64,000 nt of DNA from Fimenecus sp045631225 (GCA_045631225.1 JAZQUG010000025.1:52360-116359), one strand, 5' to 3'; counted from the stretch's first letter, positions 44,445 through 53,469 are shown. Program-made: numbers and translations. The notes: generated from the sequence alone by a model not told the origin.

Positions 44445-44995
44445 GAATAATTTATGTAATAATTAAAACATTGACTCTTCCCGGTGCTATGCTCCATGCT
44501 TTCTTTGAGCATATGGTTTGTCGAAGTGCAAAAATTATTGTTGAGGATGAGCGCGTAGTTCAGTTTAACGAAATGCTCTCTCACGTTGACCACCAGCTTA
44601 TTAAGAGAAAGGGACCGGGCTTTGATATCTGCTTTATTCCTTTCTTTATGAATTTCTTTTTAGGCTTATTGTCACTCTCATACGGTGCAACAACAATCAT
44701 CTATTTTGCAAGATATGCAGATATTTTTGGTTGGGTTTGCCTTTATTTCGGTATTGCACTTCTTACAAATCTTTTCCCACAGATTGAAGATGTTATGATG
44801 CTTAAGGAAACCAACATTACAAATAATGATAAGAAAATCAGCAAGGTGCTTGTAACACCTTTGTATGTAATCTTTTCAATTGGTGCAAGACTTGAAAGAT
44901 GGGGACTTACACTCCTAACATCAATCGGCTTTGCATTCCTTGTGCCTGTAATCCTTGGTTGGTTTATCCCTGCACTTTATAATGTGTTGAAATAA
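44441..44995 (+). CDS. Hypothetical multi-pass membrane protein
   Basis: 184 residues coupled to the previous gene by ATGA overlap. It opens with an amphipathic/hydrophobic segment IIYVIIKTLTLPGAMLHAFF, followed by a soluble loop (SAKIIVEDERVVQFNE), then three strong hydrophobic segments (about 63-85, 90-110 and 150-180). The histidines in LPGAMLHAFFEHMVC could be a metal or active site, which is only a guess. I do not recognise the family. Context with secA and the TPR protein suggests an envelope function. Confidence 0.7.
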   Translation: MRIIYVIIKTLTLPGAMLHAFFEHMVCRSAKIIVEDERVVQFNEMLSHVDHQLIKRKGPGFDICFIPFFMNFFLGLLSLSYGATTIIYFARYADIFGWVCLYFGIALLTNLFPQIEDVMMLKETNITNNDKKISKVLVTPLYVIFSIGARLERWGLTLLTSIGFAFLVPVILGWFIPALYNVLK

Positions 44996-45010
44996 GAATA
45001 GACAAAACAA

Positions 45011-45041
45011 AAACCTCGGTTTGATACCGAGGTTTATTTTT
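45011..45041. terminator. Bidirectional terminator after the secA operon
   Basis: AACCTCGGT pairs with ACCGAGGTT around TTGAT. T-rich sequence follows on both strands. It closes the secA operon and the minus-strand small membrane protein. Confidence 0.87.
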
Positions 45042-45049
45042 GTGCAAAT

Positions 45050-45298
45050 TTAGCTTTCTTTATTTTTTCCGTATTTTTTATTTCGCTTTTCAACTCGTTT
45101 TTCACGGATTCTTTCAAAAGCAATTTCCGATGCAATAAATACAGGAATTATGAGAATTCCAAAGAAAACACGGATTGGAGTAACTGTTAATTCATTTGAA
45201 TATTTAACTGTACTTTCAGCAAATACGGGAAGTGAAAAACTAAAGCAAAGACAAGCCGAAGTCAGTAGAATATTCAGTTGTCTTATGCTCTTTTTCAT
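45050..45298 (-). CDS. Small exported or membrane protein
   Basis: 82 residues. A signal-peptide-like N-terminus (IRQLNILLTSACLCFSFSLPVFA) with a plausible cut after VFA is followed by a short outer segment, one transmembrane helix (about 44-63) and a basic tail EKRVEKRNKKYGKNKES. Start is 3 nt past the aspS stop with GAGGAAT in the aspS end. It looks like a real coupled gene, but I do not know a family. Confidence 0.65.
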   Translation of the reverse strand: MKKSIRQLNILLTSACLCFSFSLPVFAESTVKYSNELTVTPIRVFFGILIIPVFIASEIAFERIREKRVEKRNKKYGKNKES

Positions 45299-45301
45299 AT
45301 T

Positions 45302-47092
45302 TTATTCCTCTTCTGCAACTTCCTTGATTGCGATTCCCAGCTCGTCAAGCTGAAGAGTATCAACAGCTGATGGACATTCTGTCATTGGTTCACTTGCATT
45401 CTGGAGTTTAGGGAATGCGATAACATCACGAAGTGAGTCAGCGCCAATCATCTGCATTACGAGTCTGTCAAGACCGATACCCATACCACCATGTGGAGGA
45501 GGTCCGAAACGGAATGCGTCTGTTAAGAAACCAAACTTTTCATATGCTTCTTCATCAGAAAGACCTAAGAGAGTGAACATTCTCTTCTGGAGTGCAGGGT
45601 CAGTAATACGGATTGAACCTGATGAAAGTTCAACACCATTGAGAACAAGGTCATATGCTTTTGCACGAACCTGTGCTTTGTCTGTTTCAAGATATGGGAG
45701 ACATTCATCCATAGGAGATGTGAATGGGTGGTGCATAGCAACGAAAGTCTGTGCATCTTCGTCCCACTCGAAGAATGGGAATTCTGTAATCCAGAGAAGA
45801 TTGAATTTATCTGTTGGGATGATGTCGAGCTTCTTTGCAACTTCCTGACGGAGTGCACCAAGAACTGAAAGAACACTGTTTTTCTTTGTATCAGCAACGA
45901 TTAATACAACGTCACCTGTTTCTGCTCCTGCTTTGTTAAGAAGTGCTGTCATTTCGTCTTCTGTAAGGAATTTTGCGAATGAAGAAGCAGTTCCATCAGG
46001 CATAAGACGGGCAAATGCAAGTCCCTTTCCACCGATACCACGAACAAATTCTGTAAGCTTATCAATTTCTTTTCTTGTAAGAGTATTGACTGCATTTTTA
46101 GCTGTGATACAGTAAACTGCACCACCTGCCTCAAGTGCTGATGTGAACACACCAAAACCGCAACCCTTAACAACGTCACCTAAATCGCAAAGTTCCATTT
46201 CGTAACGAGTATCAGGCTTATCAGAACCATAGCGTTCCATAGCTTCGTGGTAAGTAAGTCTTGGAAGTGGTAACTGAATGTCAACACCCATAGCTTCTTT
46301 GAACACTCTCTGAATATAGCCTTCACCGATACCCATAACATCATCAACATCTACGAATGACATTTCAAGGTCAATCTGTGTAAATTCAGGCTGACGGTCA
46401 GCACGTAAATCTTCGTCACGGAAGCAACGTGCAATCTGCATATATCTGTCAAAACCTGCTACCATTGAAAGCTGCTTGTAAAGCTGTGGTGACTGTGGAA
46501 GAGCATAAAAGCTTCCGTTGTGAATTCTTGAAGGAACAAGGAAGTCACGAGCACCTTCAGGAGTTGAACGGATAAGCATTGGAGTTTCAATTTCAATAAA
46601 TCCGTTTTCATCAAAATAGTCACGAGTGATTTTTGTAATCTTGTGACGGAGAAGAATATTTTTCTGTAAGTCAGGACGACGAAGGTCAAGGTAACGGTAT
46701 TTAAGACGAGTTACCTCTGATGTCTGACAATTTTCAACGATTTCAAAAGGAGGTGTTTCACTTACACCAACAACTCTTAAATCAGTTACTTCGATTTCAA
46801 TATCACCTGTAGGAATGTCCTTGTTCTTTGAAGAACGTTCACGGACAACACCCTTAGCCATAAGTACGTATTCACTTCTTACTGTGAATGCCTTATCAAA
46901 AACAGCTCTGTCTGTATTATCGTCAAAAGCTAACTGTACAACGCCTGTTCTGTCACGAAGGTCGATGAAAATAAGTGCACCAAGGTCACGACGACGCTGT
47001 ACCCAACCTGCAACTGTAACCTCTTTACCAACGAAGTCGGCATTCAAAGTGCCACAGTAGTCAGTTCTTTTTAATCCGTTCATTCTATCCAT
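45302..47092 (-). CDS. aspS: Aspartyl-tRNA synthetase, bacterial type
   Basis: 596 residues, class IIb. An OB-fold anticodon domain (VTVAGWVQRRRDLG) precedes the catalytic core with motif 2 FRDEDLRADRQPEFTQIDLEMSF and motif 3 GLDRLVMQM. The GAD insertion (about 300-410) marks the bacterial form, as does the length. It overlaps the hisS stop by 1 nt (TAATG); hisS-aspS pairing is typical of Firmicutes. No T-box was seen. Confidence 0.98.
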   Translation of the reverse strand: MDRMNGLKRTDYCGTLNADFVGKEVTVAGWVQRRRDLGALIFIDLRDRTGVVQLAFDDNTDRAVFDKAFTVRSEYVLMAKGVVRERSSKNKDIPTGDIEIEVTDLRVVGVSETPPFEIVENCQTSEVTRLKYRYLDLRRPDLQKNILLRHKITKITRDYFDENGFIEIETPMLIRSTPEGARDFLVPSRIHNGSFYALPQSPQLYKQLSMVAGFDRYMQIARCFRDEDLRADRQPEFTQIDLEMSFVDVDDVMGIGEGYIQRVFKEAMGVDIQLPLPRLTYHEAMERYGSDKPDTRYEMELCDLGDVVKGCGFGVFTSALEAGGAVYCITAKNAVNTLTRKEIDKLTEFVRGIGGKGLAFARLMPDGTASSFAKFLTEDEMTALLNKAGAETGDVVLIVADTKKNSVLSVLGALRQEVAKKLDIIPTDKFNLLWITEFPFFEWDEDAQTFVAMHHPFTSPMDECLPYLETDKAQVRAKAYDLVLNGVELSSGSIRITDPALQKRMFTLLGLSDEEAYEKFGFLTDAFRFGPPPHGGMGIGLDRLVMQMIGADSLRDVIAFPKLQNASEPMTECPSAVDTLQLDELGIAIKEVAEEE

Positions 47093-48435
47093 TAGTTTGT
47101 GCCTCCCATAAGACCTGCCAAGTCAATACCCTCGACACCAAGGGACTCAAATCCTGACATAGCATCTTTTATAACAACTGATTGGAAATTTTCACTGAAT
47201 TCAGAAAGTGTCATTTCTGTTTCGTTTCCTGTTTCCATATTTTTGAGCTTGATATTTCCTGTTTCAAGTTCACTGTCACCTAAAACAAGTGTGTATAAAG
47301 CGCCGATTTTGTTAGCATATTTCATCTGTGGTTTTAAGCCACGACCAACTGTATCGAACTGAACGCACATACCTTCGTTGCGGAGTTCAGTTGCAATTTC
47401 CGCAGCTTTAACATTTGCATTTTCACCCATGCTTACAATGTAAAGGTCACATTTCTTTGGTTCAGGGAATGGAGTTTTCTGTGCTTCCATAAGAAGTAAA
47501 AGTCTTTCAAGACCTAAACCGAAACCACAAGCTGGAGATGGGTTGCCTCCCATTTCTGCAATAAGACCGTCATAACGGCCACCGCCACAAACTGTTCCCT
47601 GTGCACCGATTTTCTTTGATACAAATTCAAAAACAGTTCTTGTGTAATAGTCAAGTCCACGGACAATCTGTGGATTTACTGTGTATTCGATATTCATAGC
47701 ATCAAGATATTTCTTAACACTTTCAAAGTGATTTCTGCAATCGTCACAAAGGAATTCAATAACAGTAGGAGCTTTTTCAGCAATACCTGAGCAAACAGGA
47801 CTCTTACAGTCGAGAATTCTCATTGGATTTCTGTCAAGACGACCTAAGCATGTTTCGCAAAGGTCACCCTTGTACTGTTCAAAATATTCCTTAAGTGCCT
47901 TATGATAATGCTTTCTGCATTCAGGACAACCGATTGAGTTGATTTCAAGAGCTAAGTTGTTGATTCCAAGGTAATTGAAAACTTCATTTGCAAGAGAAAT
48001 AACTTCTGCATCAGCAGCGGGTGCTCCTGCACCAAAACATTCAACACCAAACTGGTGGAATTCACGAAGACGACCGGCCTGAGGCTTTTCGTATCTGTAA
48101 CAAGATGTGAGATAGTAAATTTTCTGTGGAAGTCCTTCGTTAAAAAGGCCGTGTTCAAGGAATGCTCTTACTGCACCTGCAGTACCTTCAGGACGAAGAG
48201 TGATTGAACGACCGCCTTTGTCCTCAAATGTGTACATTTCTTTCTGAACAACGTCTGTTGTTTCGCCAACACCACGCTGAAAAAGTTCAGTATGTTCAAA
48301 AACAGGTGTTCGCATTTCGTGGAAACCGAAATTTTCTGCTGTTTCTCTTACAGCAGATTCCACATATTGAATTTTGTAACTTTCTTTAGGGAGTGTATCC
48401 TGTGTTCCCTTAATAGCGTTTGTAATCAATGCCAT
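47092..48435 (-). CDS. hisS: Histidyl-tRNA synthetase
   Basis: 447 residues, class IIa. GTQDTLPKES opens the protein, motif 2 is YRYEKPQAGRLREFHQFGVE, the histidine-specific loop is RGLDYYTRTVFE, followed by CGGGRYDGLI and the motif 3 segment GFGLGLERLLLL. A zinc-like C..C pair (about 193-245) sits in the insertion. ATG 48435 has AAGGAAG 6 nt upstream; further in-frame codons upstream have no similarity. A hairpin sits in the short leader. Confidence 0.97.
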   Translation of the reverse strand: MALITNAIKGTQDTLPKESYKIQYVESAVRETAENFGFHEMRTPVFEHTELFQRGVGETTDVVQKEMYTFEDKGGRSITLRPEGTAGAVRAFLEHGLFNEGLPQKIYYLTSCYRYEKPQAGRLREFHQFGVECFGAGAPAADAEVISLANEVFNYLGINNLALEINSIGCPECRKHYHKALKEYFEQYKGDLCETCLGRLDRNPMRILDCKSPVCSGIAEKAPTVIEFLCDDCRNHFESVKKYLDAMNIEYTVNPQIVRGLDYYTRTVFEFVSKKIGAQGTVCGGGRYDGLIAEMGGNPSPACGFGLGLERLLLLMEAQKTPFPEPKKCDLYIVSMGENANVKAAEIATELRNEGMCVQFDTVGRGLKPQMKYANKIGALYTLVLGDSELETGNIKLKNMETGNETEMTLSEFSENFQSVVIKDAMSGFESLGVEGIDLAGLMGGTN

Positions 48436-48462
48436 AATTTTCTTCCTTAATAATATGTTTTT

Positions 48463-48485
48463 GCCTCCCATTATTTCAGGGAGGC
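48463..48485 (-). promoter_or_regulatory. Hairpin between mgsA and hisS
   Basis: GCCTCCC pairs with GGGAGGC around 9 nt. On the minus strand AAAAACATATT follows instead of a T-run, so it is not a good terminator. It might affect stability or processing of the mgsA-hisS-aspS transcript. Confidence 0.5.
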
Positions 48486-48501
48486 GTTGTATTTTGTTTA
48501 A

Positions 48502-48903
48502 TTATTTTGGATTGACAATGTCTCTCCAATCAAGGTCACCACGTTCAAGTGCGTGAATAAGAGCCTCTGCTGTTGCAATGTTTGTAGCAACAGGTACGTT
48601 ATGAACATCGCAAAGACGAAGTAATGTGTGGTCCTTTGGTTCGTGAGGCTTTGGATTAAGAGGGTCACGGAACATTAAAAGCAAGTCGATTTCGTTACAA
48701 GCAATTCGTGAACTGATCTGCTGGTCGCCACCTTGAGGACCACTTAAAAACTGCGTAATCTGAAGTCCTGTTGCTTCCGAAACCATTTTACCGGTTGTTC
48801 CTGTTGCACAAAGCTTATGACGAGATAATACGCCACAATAAGCAATACAAAACTGAGTCATAAGTTCTTTTTTTGAGTCGTGTGCCATAAGTGCTATGTT
48901 CAT
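48502..48903 (-). CDS. mgsA: Methylglyoxal synthase
   Basis: 133 residues. Converts dihydroxyacetone phosphate to methylglyoxal and phosphate. The core has the phosphate-binding LCATGTTGKM, SGPQGGDQQI with the catalytic Asp, and DPLNPKPHEPD-like LLMFRDPLNPKPHEP. ATG 48903 follows GGGAGAGGG; an earlier ATG at 48921 overlaps that site. It follows the MinD gene, the normal order in Clostridia, but has its own promoter near 48975. Confidence 0.96.
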   Translation of the reverse strand: MNIALMAHDSKKELMTQFCIAYCGVLSRHKLCATGTTGKMVSEATGLQITQFLSGPQGGDQQISSRIACNEIDLLLMFRDPLNPKPHEPKDHTLLRLCDVHNVPVATNIATAEALIHALERGDLDWRDIVNPK

Positions 48904-48974
48904 ATCCAAACCCTCTCCCATAATATTTTTTCGATTGATAGTGCGTGACTCGGAAATTCGAGTCGTTCATATCT

Positions 48975-49003
48975 ATAATATCAAAAAAATACAGGTTTTT
49001 CAA
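48975..49003 (-). promoter_or_regulatory. Promoter of mgsA
   Basis: On the minus strand TTGAAA and TATTAT have a 17-bp spacer just after the minD end. The leader contains the inverted repeat GACTCG/CGAGTC (48947-48964), a possible operator or hairpin. Confidence 0.72.
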
Positions 49004-49010
49004 TATTTTT

Positions 49011-49742
49011 TTACAAATTTAGTGGGATTTCTTTTCCCATAATTCTTCCTGCAATATTGTTGAAGCAAATCTTTGCTTTACAAGACTTAGGAAGCTCTAT
49101 ATCTTTAACGGAAGTGTACATGATTCGTTTGTCCTCAGGGATAATCCCCAGAAGCTGAAGATATGTAATATTGATAATCTCATCTATATTAAGGTATTTA
49201 CTCGTTCTTACTGCAAAAGAGTCGAAACGATTGATAATCAGGAAGAGTCGGTTGTCATTAATTCCTGCTTTTACAAGCTCTGTTCCTGCTACACAAGCAC
49301 TTCTTGCACTTACATTATCAGGAGTTGCAACAATTATACAATTGTCAGCACATTCAGCATAAATCAATGGTAATTCACCGATGCCTGCAGGGCTGTCAAT
49401 AATTATGTAATCATAGTTTTCAGAATATTGTGATAAAAGAGCTTTGAATGTTTCTGTATTCAGGTTTTCGGGATGTTCTAAAGGTGCAGGTAAAAGCTGA
49501 AGATTATCGTCAAAGAAAAGACGAGCCTTGTCTGCATCGCAACGATCTTCTAACACATCTGACCAATCATAGAGTACCATTCCGTCAAGACCTAAAAGCA
49601 TATCAAGACTACGCAAAGAAATATCACCGTCTATTAGCAATACCCGTTTGCCGTTCTGACTGAGTGACATAGCAATATTAACACAGAGCGTGGATTTTCC
49701 CACACCGCCTTTGCCTGATAAAACCGTAAGAATGTGTGCCAT
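49011..49742 (-). CDS. minD: MinD-like ParA-family ATPase, without the usual C-terminal membrane helix
   Basis: 243 residues. Deviant Walker A SGKGGVGKSTLCVNIA, switch I VLLIDGDISLRSLD, and switch II IIDSPAGIGE identify a MinD/ParA ATPase. MinD proteins usually run to about 265-270 residues and end in an amphipathic helix for membrane binding. This one stops at AGRIMGKEIPLNL, so that helix is missing. The order minD-mgsA is that of a standard Clostridia min locus, but minC and minE are not visible. It may be a MinD variant or a related ATPase. Confidence 0.8.
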   Translation of the reverse strand: MAHILTVLSGKGGVGKSTLCVNIAMSLSQNGKRVLLIDGDISLRSLDMLLGLDGMVLYDWSDVLEDRCDADKARLFFDDNLQLLPAPLEHPENLNTETFKALLSQYSENYDYIIIDSPAGIGELPLIYAECADNCIIVATPDNVSARSACVAGTELVKAGINDNRLFLIINRFDSFAVRTSKYLNIDEIINITYLQLLGIIPEDKRIMYTSVKDIELPKSCKAKICFNNIAGRIMGKEIPLNL

Positions 49743-49940
49743 AATTTCGCCTCATTTCTCTATTTAGTTTAACACAGATTTATTATTTTTAAAAGGCTAT
49801 TTTTAAAATTTGTCAGGATATTACATAAAACAATTTTATTAGTGTAAAAATCAAGAAAACTCCCTATATCTTCGGACTGTATGTGTCAAAAATTTTATGT
49901 GGACAAGCATATAATCATAAATAAAAGGCAGGTGACGAAA

Positions 49941-52259
49941 ATGACAAATGATGAATTTGGTAAGGAGATTACTGAAGGAAGAATAGAATTGTCTGAGCTG
50001 AGCAAATCGGCAATAATGCAAGGATTTTATTTCAGTATAGGTTTTTTAACATCATCTGCATCGTCAGAAGAGTATTTTTCACCTCTGGGAATTGCATTTT
50101 CAAGTGGTGTTCACAGAAAATACACTTTGTTTTCTTGTTTTGGTGCTATGGCAGGGTACATCGTGTCCAACGATTATATCCATGCATTCCGTTATGTTAT
50201 GGCATTGATTCTTGTGTATATTTTAAAGGTTTATGTAAATACATTTCCTAATTTGCAGAATAAAACATATATTCCTGCATTGATATCCTTGTTTGCAACA
50301 ATCTCAACGGGAATTGTTGTGATGGCAACGGAGCCTTTTGGATTAAGGTCTGTTCTGATGAGGGTTGCAGAAGCAGTAATTTCATTTGGTGCAGCGTATT
50401 TTTTCTGTATCAGCGTAAAGACAACAGAAAAAATCGGTGAGAATGAAAGAATAACATCAAAAGAAGTGATTTCACTTGTTGTGGCAGCACTTGCGCTGAT
50501 TCTTTGCCTTTCAAGAATTTCACTTTTTGGCATATCTCTTTCAGGAATTGCCTGTTCATATATAGTGATGATTGCATCTTATCTTTTTAAAGAATCAGGT
50601 GGTGCGGTAATCGGTACGGGAGCATCACTTGGGTTTACTATGACGGGAAACAGTCTTCCGACAGTTTTCTGCTATGCAGGAGCAGGACTTTTTTCAGGAC
50701 TTTTCTCATATTCAGGACGAGTGCTTTGTGCTTGTGCTTACATATTTTCCTATGGAGCATTATATGTGTTTTTAGGAGACGGAGCTGAAAGCTTCGGGCC
50801 GTTGATTGAAACTGCACTTGCATCAGTTCTGTTTGTACTGACACCGGACAAGGTGATTTTTCAACTTAAATTGAAGTTGTCTTTTCTTTCGTATTCGGGA
50901 GATGGCAGAGAATTCCGTAATATGATTATTGCACAGCTTAAATCTGTCCGTGATGCAGTAGGTGATATGTCGGAAACGGTTTCAAGAGTGACAAATGCGT
51001 TAAAGGAAAAGAGTGCACCTGACACAACTGCTGTTTATCTTCGTGTAAGAGATAATGTTTGTGAAAAGTGTGCAAGCTATAACCGATGCTGGAGAAATAT
51101 GTTGCCTGCTACTTTGGGTGAATTTGATGAGGTTCTTGAAACTATCAGAAAAACAGGAAGCGTAACTCCGTCTGTAACACCAATGTCGTTGCAAAGCAAA
51201 TGCATAAGAATAATGTCACTTTGCGACAGCTTTAATAAAAACTATGTTTTGTATTCTGCACACCTCGGAGCAGAAGGGAGAATCAACGAAATGCGAAAAA
51301 TTACTGCTGACCAGTTTGATACAGTAGGTGAAATGCTTGACGATTTGCTCATTAATTTTGAAAGTGGTGCAAAGCCTCTTGCAAGTAAATCATTAGCTCT
51401 TAAAAACAGCCTTGATGATATTGGGGTTCACGCTTTTGTAAACTGTTATGAAGATGAAAATATGAATATGGTTATTAATATGAGCGTGGAAAATGATTGC
51501 AAGGTCTCAACGGGTGAAATCCGTGAATGTATTATAAAATCAACAGAAAAGCAGTTTCCGTTTCCTGCGGTTATCAGTAGTGAAAATGAAAAAATGATGC
51601 TCTTCTGGGAACAGACTCCTCTTACTGCAGAATGTGTTTACTATCAGTTATCGGGCAATGAGGAACAAGTCTGTGGAGACTGCTTTGACTCGTTCTTTGA
51701 CGGTAAAGGTAATTTTATTGCTGTTCTCAGTGACGGAATGGGAACGGGTGAGCGAGCAGCAGTTGACGGTGCGATGGCTTCGTCACTGTTTTCACGACTG
51801 ATTATTTCAGGATTTTCGTTTCCTTGTGCATTGCGACTTGTAAATTCTGCTATGCTTGTGAAAAGCTATGAGGAATCACTTGCAACTCTTGATATATTGA
51901 AGTTGAATCTCTATAACGGACAGGCTGTTATTTATAAAGCAGGTGCAACAGCATCACTTCTTTACAGAAATGGTAAGGTCAGTGAAATAAAAAAATCTGC
52001 TATGCCTATCGGTATTTTACGACAAGCAGAGTTTGCTACAATCAAGGGCGGACTTAAAAATGGCGACGTTGTGATTATGATGTCTGACGGTGCTGTTGAT
52101 AACAGTCTTGAGGAAATCAAAAAATATGTGACGGATAAAGGCTTTTCTTATGATTTGCCTGAAAAACTCTGTGCTGTTGCAAAGGCTAAAAACAAAAGCC
52201 ACAGTGACGATATCACCGTGGCTGTAATAAAGATTCAATTAAATGAAAGTACTGATTAA
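49941..52259 (+). CDS. spoIIE: Stage II sporulation protein E
   Basis: 772 residues. A polytopic N-terminal region (about 10 hydrophobic segments, residues 30-320) leads to a central domain with cysteine clusters (CEKCASYNRCW) and a C-terminal PP2C phosphatase. The phosphatase has AVLSDGMGTGERA, MMSDGAVDN and HSDDITVAVIKI. SpoIIE dephosphorylates SpoIIAA to release sigma-F in the forespore and binds FtsZ. ATG 49941 follows GCAGGTG; earlier codons have no site. It is divergent from minD. The presence supports spore formation. The 3' end overlaps the convergent gene by 4 nt. Confidence 0.96.
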   Translation: MTNDEFGKEITEGRIELSELSKSAIMQGFYFSIGFLTSSASSEEYFSPLGIAFSSGVHRKYTLFSCFGAMAGYIVSNDYIHAFRYVMALILVYILKVYVNTFPNLQNKTYIPALISLFATISTGIVVMATEPFGLRSVLMRVAEAVISFGAAYFFCISVKTTEKIGENERITSKEVISLVVAALALILCLSRISLFGISLSGIACSYIVMIASYLFKESGGAVIGTGASLGFTMTGNSLPTVFCYAGAGLFSGLFSYSGRVLCACAYIFSYGALYVFLGDGAESFGPLIETALASVLFVLTPDKVIFQLKLKLSFLSYSGDGREFRNMIIAQLKSVRDAVGDMSETVSRVTNALKEKSAPDTTAVYLRVRDNVCEKCASYNRCWRNMLPATLGEFDEVLETIRKTGSVTPSVTPMSLQSKCIRIMSLCDSFNKNYVLYSAHLGAEGRINEMRKITADQFDTVGEMLDDLLINFESGAKPLASKSLALKNSLDDIGVHAFVNCYEDENMNMVINMSVENDCKVSTGEIRECIIKSTEKQFPFPAVISSENEKMMLFWEQTPLTAECVYYQLSGNEEQVCGDCFDSFFDGKGNFIAVLSDGMGTGERAAVDGAMASSLFSRLIISGFSFPCALRLVNSAMLVKSYEESLATLDILKLNLYNGQAVIYKAGATASLLYRNGKVSEIKKSAMPIGILRQAEFATIKGGLKNGDVVIMMSDGAVDNSLEEIKKYVTDKGFSYDLPEKLCAVAKAKNKSHSDDITVAVIKIQLNESTD

Positions 52260-53356
52260 AACTTAACCCACATTGCAGGGCGTACAGAAAGCTTTTCGAG
52301 AGATACAGGAGTACCTAACTGAAGAATGAAGCCATCAAGCTTCACATATGAAGCTGAGTAAAGAGTTGAACCCGGTGAACGGAGCCACCAACGACAAGCT
52401 TTTGTAATTCCTTCAAGCTGTGAACCCTGTGATTCAGCGTAATGTGTTGCAAGACATACTCTGTCAACAGTCGACGGAAGATATGTTTTTACTTCGTCTA
52501 TTGATAAAAGGAAAACCTTATCCTTAGTATCATTACCGCCTGATGTGTAGTAATCGGCATTATCTCTGTTCTCAATAGTTGTTGCTTTGATTTTTTTCTT
52601 GTCTGCATTTGAAAACGCTGTTGAACAGAAATCGTTGTTGAGCCACTGACGCAAATCACAATTTTCCCATGTTACCTGTGCAACTGAATCGTGATAACGA
52701 CGGCAATCAAGTGCATAACGGCTTACAACAAGCATATTTCCCTCTGCATCCTTTTCAAGTACACGCCATTCGATTTCTTCTTTACCGTTAGCAGTTCTGT
52801 TATCCTGTTCGTAATTACCGAAGTAAATGATATCACCAATCTGTGCTACCTGAGGATAAGCCTTGATAAGCTCTTTTGCCTTTTCCTGACTATCCTTAAA
52901 AGTGTACAAAGACTTGAATGTTGTGTAAGCTTCTTCGTAATTCTTTTCTTCAACAGCTTTTACTGCACTGTTATATTTGATTGACGGAATAATTACTGTA
53001 ACGGTAAGAGCACCTAAACCGATAACAACAAGAAGAATCAAGAGTGCTTTAAGAGCCTTGCTGCGCTTTTCCTTTGAACATTTTGCTTTTTCAATGCGAT
53101 TCCTTTCAGCCAATCTTTCAGCCTCAAGACGCTTTTGTTCAGCCTGAAGCCGGTTTTGTTCAGCTTTTACCTTTGCTTCTTCAGCTTTTCGTCTTTCATT
53201 TTCTATACGGAGAGCATCAGCCTTTGCCGATTCGGGAGAAGCGTCGCCACTATCGGGAAGAGCCTGACGAGTACCGCAATAAGCACAGACAGCGAATGCT
53301 CCGTTATCTTCTATTTCAAGTGTGCCGCCACACATGTTACATTTTAAAACAGACAT
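52256..53356 (-). CDS. Zinc-ribbon membrane protein with C-terminal DUF6273 domain
   Basis: 366 residues. An N-terminal CNMCGGT...CAYCGTR zinc ribbon (about 6-29) is followed by a charged coiled coil (about 44-95: EAKVKAEQNRLQAEQKRLEAE), a transmembrane helix (about 104-126) and a helical spacer with YEEAYTTFKSLY. The C-terminal domain (about 175-366) looks like DUF6273: GDIIYFGNYEQ, EWRVLEKD, CDLRQWLNNDFCSTAF, WWLRSPG and SVRPAMWVKF. The domain's function is unknown. It has its own perfect promoter and overlaps spoIIE by 4 nt at the convergent ends. Confidence 0.8.
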   Translation of the reverse strand: MSVLKCNMCGGTLEIEDNGAFAVCAYCGTRQALPDSGDASPESAKADALRIENERRKAEEAKVKAEQNRLQAEQKRLEAERLAERNRIEKAKCSKEKRSKALKALLILLVVIGLGALTVTVIIPSIKYNSAVKAVEEKNYEEAYTTFKSLYTFKDSQEKAKELIKAYPQVAQIGDIIYFGNYEQDNRTANGKEEIEWRVLEKDAEGNMLVVSRYALDCRRYHDSVAQVTWENCDLRQWLNNDFCSTAFSNADKKKIKATTIENRDNADYYTSGGNDTKDKVFLLSIDEVKTYLPSTVDRVCLATHYAESQGSQLEGITKACRWWLRSPGSTLYSASYVKLDGFILQLGTPVSLEKLSVRPAMWVKF

Positions 53357-53394
53357 AATTTTACCTCAACTGATATATTTAAAATGGTTTAACA

Positions 53395-53423
53395 ATTATA
53401 ATACTATATGATTTTTATGTCAA
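53395..53423 (-). promoter_or_regulatory. Consensus promoter of the DUF6273 gene
   Basis: On the minus strand TTGACA and TATAAT have a 17-bp spacer. Both hexamers are perfect. The predicted start is near 53388. Confidence 0.88.
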
Positions 53424-53440
53424 TAAAAGTTGTCACCCTA

Positions 53441-53469
53441 TTGAAAAATTCTGAATAAAGTGTTATTAT
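53441..53469 (+). promoter_or_regulatory. Promoter of the first GPH transporter
   Basis: TTGAAA and TATTAT have a 17-bp spacer. The leader is about 30 nt. It is divergent from the DUF6273 promoter with a 17-bp gap. Confidence 0.75.

Noticed and set aside
48421..48501. T-box before hisS
   Set aside because: The leader is about 66 nt with one GC hairpin and no T-box consensus.
49884..49892. Spo0A box before spoIIE (TGTCAAA)
   Set aside because: One mismatch to TGTCGAA and only a single copy in AT-rich DNA; chance cannot be excluded.
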